Position numbers and translations under genes: made by a program. This document shows positions 19,789-22,114 of a DNA stretch of 22,114 nucleotides, piece after piece. The number at the start of each line of letters is the position of its first letter. The stretch's first letter is position 1. Below the pieces are notes generated by a model. That model was not told where the DNA came from and did no database searches. It saw only the letters and a program-made list of their open reading frames with translations. Source of the stretch: a virus; the IMG/VR virus record IMGVR_UViG_3300025010_000240, positions 1 to 22,114 of that record. One strand, 5' to 3'.

Positions 19789-19904
19789 CATCCTGCTACG
19801 CGGCCGGGGTTGTTGCGGGCATGTCGATTGCGGACATTGACATGCTCACAATTCGTGAGTTCGAAGCGGTGATGAAGGAGATCGCGGCGATATGGAAGAC
19901 TTGA
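19483..19904 (+). CDS. Tail assembly chaperone frameshift product (E-E' type)
   Basis: In the -1 frame, translation continues past the gpE-like stop. From the AAA codon for K98 (19774-19776, in the run A19772-19776) a -1 slip gives SSGLASCYAAGVVAGMSIAD, then IDMLTIREFEAVMKEIAAIWKT, ending TGA 19902-19904. The result is about 140 aa. A 3' extension of about 40 residues made by -1 frameshift on a slippery A-run is the conserved arrangement of tail chaperones in many myo- and siphophages. The tail overlaps the start of the next gene by 13 bases, and otherwise 100 bases would be non-coding in a packed operon. Confidence 0.65.
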
Positions 19905-20209
19905 AAATCTTCGAATTATATCAAAGCGTTTCCGGCGTCGAGTGGGCACGGCAGGCCGTTCTTTCTCGCGTCTCCACGCAGTTGGGAGAGATGCCGTTTT
20001 ACTCCCGTTTCGGCACGCAGACGGAAGATCAAGTGGACGAACCGAACACGCTTGCGATCCCGGCGATCAAGGCCTCGATTGCGGAGGCTTTGGACGGCAC
20101 GATCCCGGGTGTGAAACTGATCTCTGTTGTGCACGAAGTGATTGATCTCACGGATAAATTCTCAATCGTGTTCGCCTATTCGGGCGAAGAAATCGCGGTG
20201 ACGCTGTGA
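19892..20209 (+). CDS. Baseplate wedge protein (gp25 / W-like)
   Basis: This 105-aa protein, MEDLKIFELYQSVSGVEWAR..., has the gp25/W core: RVSTQLGEMPFYSRFG, AIPAIKASIAEALDGTIPGV, and the final strand pair HEVIDLTDKFSIVFAYSGEE. It joins the sheath to the baseplate. It is encoded directly before baseplate J, as in P2 (W-J) and Mu (gp46-gp47). The SD AAGGAG lies about 11 bases before the ATG, and the start overlaps the frameshift extension of the previous gene. Confidence 0.75.
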   Translation: MEDLKIFELYQSVSGVEWARQAVLSRVSTQLGEMPFYSRFGTQTEDQVDEPNTLAIPAIKASIAEALDGTIPGVKLISVVHEVIDLTDKFSIVFAYSGEEIAVTL

Positions 20210-21327
20210 CGATGGGACCGAAATTTCTCGACACGGATTTTCAGCAAGTCATTCTTGCGTGGCTTGCGCAGTGGGAAGCCGAGACCGGCACCCCGGTCCC
20301 GGGGACCTCGCTTCTTCGGCACGTTTTCACCGTCGCCGCCTATCGCGAGATCCTGATCCGCACGCTCGCCAATGAGGCGGCCGGTCAGTCGTTCTTGCAG
20401 TACGCGGCCGGGTCCAATCTCGACTTGATCGGCGACATGTTCGGAGTCCCGCGCCTGGCCTCACAGGCGGCTCAGTGCAACATGCAGTTCACCTTCTCTC
20501 CTGCGGTCGCGGTAGCCTACACCATCCCAGCCGGGACCCGTGTGCAGTCCTCCGACGGCCTCGCGATCTTCGCGACTACCGAAGCAGTCACGGTTGCGGC
20601 CGGTGGCCTGACTGCAGACGTGCTCGCAGAAGCGGCCACCCCCGGCACGGATGCGAACGGGATCCCCGTGGGAGAGGTCAACGTCCTCCTGGACACGCTC
20701 GCGATTACCCCGGCGGCCGTGGGCAACACCACGACCACGGAGGGCGGTGGGGACGCCGAGACAGACGCTCGTTACCGCACACGGATCGCGGCCTCTGTGA
20801 CGCAGCCGAGCACGGCCGGAAGCGCGGCCATGTACCGGGCGTTGGCCCTCGGGTGGAACTCTGGGATCGTTTCTGTTGACGTGCATTCCCCGAACCCGGG
20901 AGAGGTGCAAATTTACCCGCTGCTGGCCGGTGGCGAGATCCCGGAGGAGGTGTTTTGCGGCGAGCTCCAAACCTACCTCCGCGACGACGAGATCAAGTCG
21001 ATTTGCGACACCGTGATCGTGTCCCCTCCGCAGGCAACCGCGTTCACGCTCGTGGTGCGTCTCGATTTCCGCATGGACGAAGCGCAGCAACAGACGGCCA
21101 CGCTTGCCGCAGCCGAGCGTCTGTGCGAGGAATGGGCCGCCGTGCGTATCGAGCAGCTCGGGCGCGACATCGTGCCGGAGGAAATCGTTGATCTCTGTCA
21201 GGGCCTTCCGGGCGTGTACCGTGTCCGCGTAACCTCACCCTCCTGGAATCAGGTAGGCATTGGTCATTTCCCGTCTTGCACCTCGATTGACGTTCAGATC
21301 GGGAACGAATACGATGAGGCCGGGTGA
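20206..21327 (+). CDS. Baseplate J-like protein
   Basis: This 373-aa protein (GTG 20206 by GTGA overlap, or ATG 20212) has the Baseplate_J pattern: LANEAAGQSFLQYAAGSNLDLIGDMFGV at the N-terminus, IPAGTRVQSSDGLAIFATTE, GGGDAETDARYRTRIA, then SVDVHSPNPGEVQIYPLL. It ends with EIVDLCQGLPGVYRVRV. The residues are quoted in short pieces of a longer conserved domain. It forms the periphery of the baseplate wedge and anchors fibres. It ends in TGATG overlap with the next gene. Confidence 0.88.
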   Translation: MTMGPKFLDTDFQQVILAWLAQWEAETGTPVPGTSLLRHVFTVAAYREILIRTLANEAAGQSFLQYAAGSNLDLIGDMFGVPRLASQAAQCNMQFTFSPAVAVAYTIPAGTRVQSSDGLAIFATTEAVTVAAGGLTADVLAEAATPGTDANGIPVGEVNVLLDTLAITPAAVGNTTTTEGGGDAETDARYRTRIAASVTQPSTAGSAAMYRALALGWNSGIVSVDVHSPNPGEVQIYPLLAGGEIPEEVFCGELQTYLRDDEIKSICDTVIVSPPQATAFTLVVRLDFRMDEAQQQTATLAAAERLCEEWAAVRIEQLGRDIVPEEIVDLCQGLPGVYRVRVTSPSWNQVGIGHFPSCTSIDVQIGNEYDEAG

Positions 21328-22114
21328 TGCTGACAGCGTTTCCGATCACAGCCAAACGCAAGCCCGGTGAAGACATCACCGTCGTGGTCCCGATCTACTC
21401 CACCGAGCCCGGCACCGTCACCGCAGCGGCCCCGGGATGCACGTTCCCGGATGGCGCGGATGTGGTGATCGCTGGGACGCGGGAATACCGACTCGACGGC
21501 CAAGGCGGGGATTATTTGGCGATCCCGTCCGTGGGTCAAGAACGGACGGATTGTAGCATCTATATCAAAGTTGATCTTGCGAGATTGGCCGCGTTTTCGC
21601 TTGGCGCGGTCGCAGCGGCGCTGACTTACGTACCAATTGCGGAGAGCGTTAGGTATGATACGGCAAGAAAATATAATTGGTTTTTTGGCCTGAGAGTTGC
21701 GGCAAGCGGCCGCGTGATTTATTTGATGCAATCTGCGACATCTGCATCAACGGAAATAATTTACATGACCGGCGGGGACGCCGTACCAGTAGACGGAATT
21801 TTGCGTATTGTTGCCGTTTTTGGCAACGGCGATCCTGATCTAAATGTTGCTGTATATCGCAACTCGCTGGCAAACGTGTCGAATCTAACTCGTGCAGCGA
21901 CATCCGGAACCATGGGCGGATCCGAAGCATTGATCCTACATAGCGGCATCGAGCTTGCGACATTTGCACGCCAATTGAGCAATGACGACATTGACCTTCT
22001 AATGTCCGATACGATGCCCGCAAATCCGGAAATCGCGTATCGTGGAAATCATGAAATCATCGAAGGAAGTGAAAAAATCTGGGATAGCGCCGGTACAAAC
22101 GATCTGTATCGGTT
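21327..22114 (+). CDS. Lectin-like tail fibre protein, 3' end outside window
   Basis: The frame from ATG 21327 remains open to the last base (262 codons seen). The first about 85 residues (MLTAFPITAKRKPGEDITVV...) look like a beta-rich attachment domain with normal GC-rich codons. From about residue 105 the sequence resembles a LamG / concanavalin-A-like lectin domain: NWFFGLRVAASGRVIYLM, then LNVAVYRNSLANVSNLT and ELATFARQLSNDDIDLLMS, the pattern of a final strand plus 'fnraLs..EI..L' turn. This suggests binding to a surface glycan or receptor. It occupies the slot where P2 has I and then the fibre H. Codon use shifts strongly inside the gene (see findings). Confidence 0.75.
   Translation, partial: MLTAFPITAKRKPGEDITVVVPIYSTEPGTVTAAAPGCTFPDGADVVIAGTREYRLDGQGGDYLAIPSVGQERTDCSIYIKVDLARLAAFSLGAVAAALTYVPIAESVRYDTARKYNWFFGLRVAASGRVIYLMQSATSASTEIIYMTGGDAVPVDGILRIVAVFGNGDPDLNVAVYRNSLANVSNLTRAATSGTMGGSEALILHSGIELATFARQLSNDDIDLLMSDTMPANPEIAYRGNHEIIEGSEKIWDSAGTNDLYR

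Overview
The window is part of a tailed-phage genome (or an equivalent prophage region) with contractile-tail, myovirus-type structural genes. It is GC-rich (about 60% by eye) and densely coded. Shine-Dalgarno sites are strong and promoters match the sigma-70 consensus, which suggests a Gram-negative, probably proteobacterial, host. I cannot name the host. No integrase, transposase, repressor, tRNA, rRNA, IS element or CRISPR array is visible.

Layout. (1) 1-7285, minus strand: a compact leftward operon of 20 mostly small genes, many joined by 4-base ATGA/GTGA stop-start overlaps. It starts at a consensus promoter (7327-7355). Most products are of unknown function. Recognisable ones are an amidohydrolase-type metal-dependent hydrolase, a nucleoside-deoxyribosyltransferase-like protein (DUF4406 type), a peptidoglycan-binding plus double-psi-barrel protein, a one-segment membrane protein, two HTH proteins and a striking series of small CxxC...CxxC zinc-ribbon proteins. 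Two of the small genes (58 and 56 aa) are easily missed. (2) 7286-7958: a non-coding control region with two copies of a bipartite repeat and two copies of a second repeat on either side of an AT-rich island, plus a G-quadruplex motif. It looks like a replication origin or partition-type locus. (3) 7959-8550, minus: a ParB-like-domain gene and a 58-aa gene, with their own promoter. (4) 8551-8928: a divergent promoter region. The rightward late promoter is followed within about 60 nt by an intrinsic terminator. (5) 8929-22114, plus strand: the structural operon. Its order is small terminase, large terminase, DUF935/Mu gp29-type portal, MuF head morphogenesis, Mu I-like protease with nested scaffold, two paralogous head-decoration proteins (the second carrying Ig-like domains), lambda E-type capsid, connector, gpG/S-type tail completion, putative tail terminator, sheath, tube, tail-assembly chaperone with a likely -1 frameshift product, gp25/W-type baseplate protein, baseplate J, and an incomplete lectin-like tail-fibre gene.

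How it fits together. The leftward genes are probably host-takeover, replication and regulatory functions. The rightward genes package DNA and build head and tail. The head module mixes Mu-type packaging, portal and protease genes with a lambda-type capsid and decoration pair. The tail module is contractile, but no tape-measure gene lies in its usual place between chaperone and baseplate. The most interesting points are the repeat-flanked AT island, the terminator placed directly in the late leader, the repeated gene-junction cassettes of the early operon, the phage amidohydrolase, the portal/MuF reading-frame overlap and the Ig-decorated capsid.
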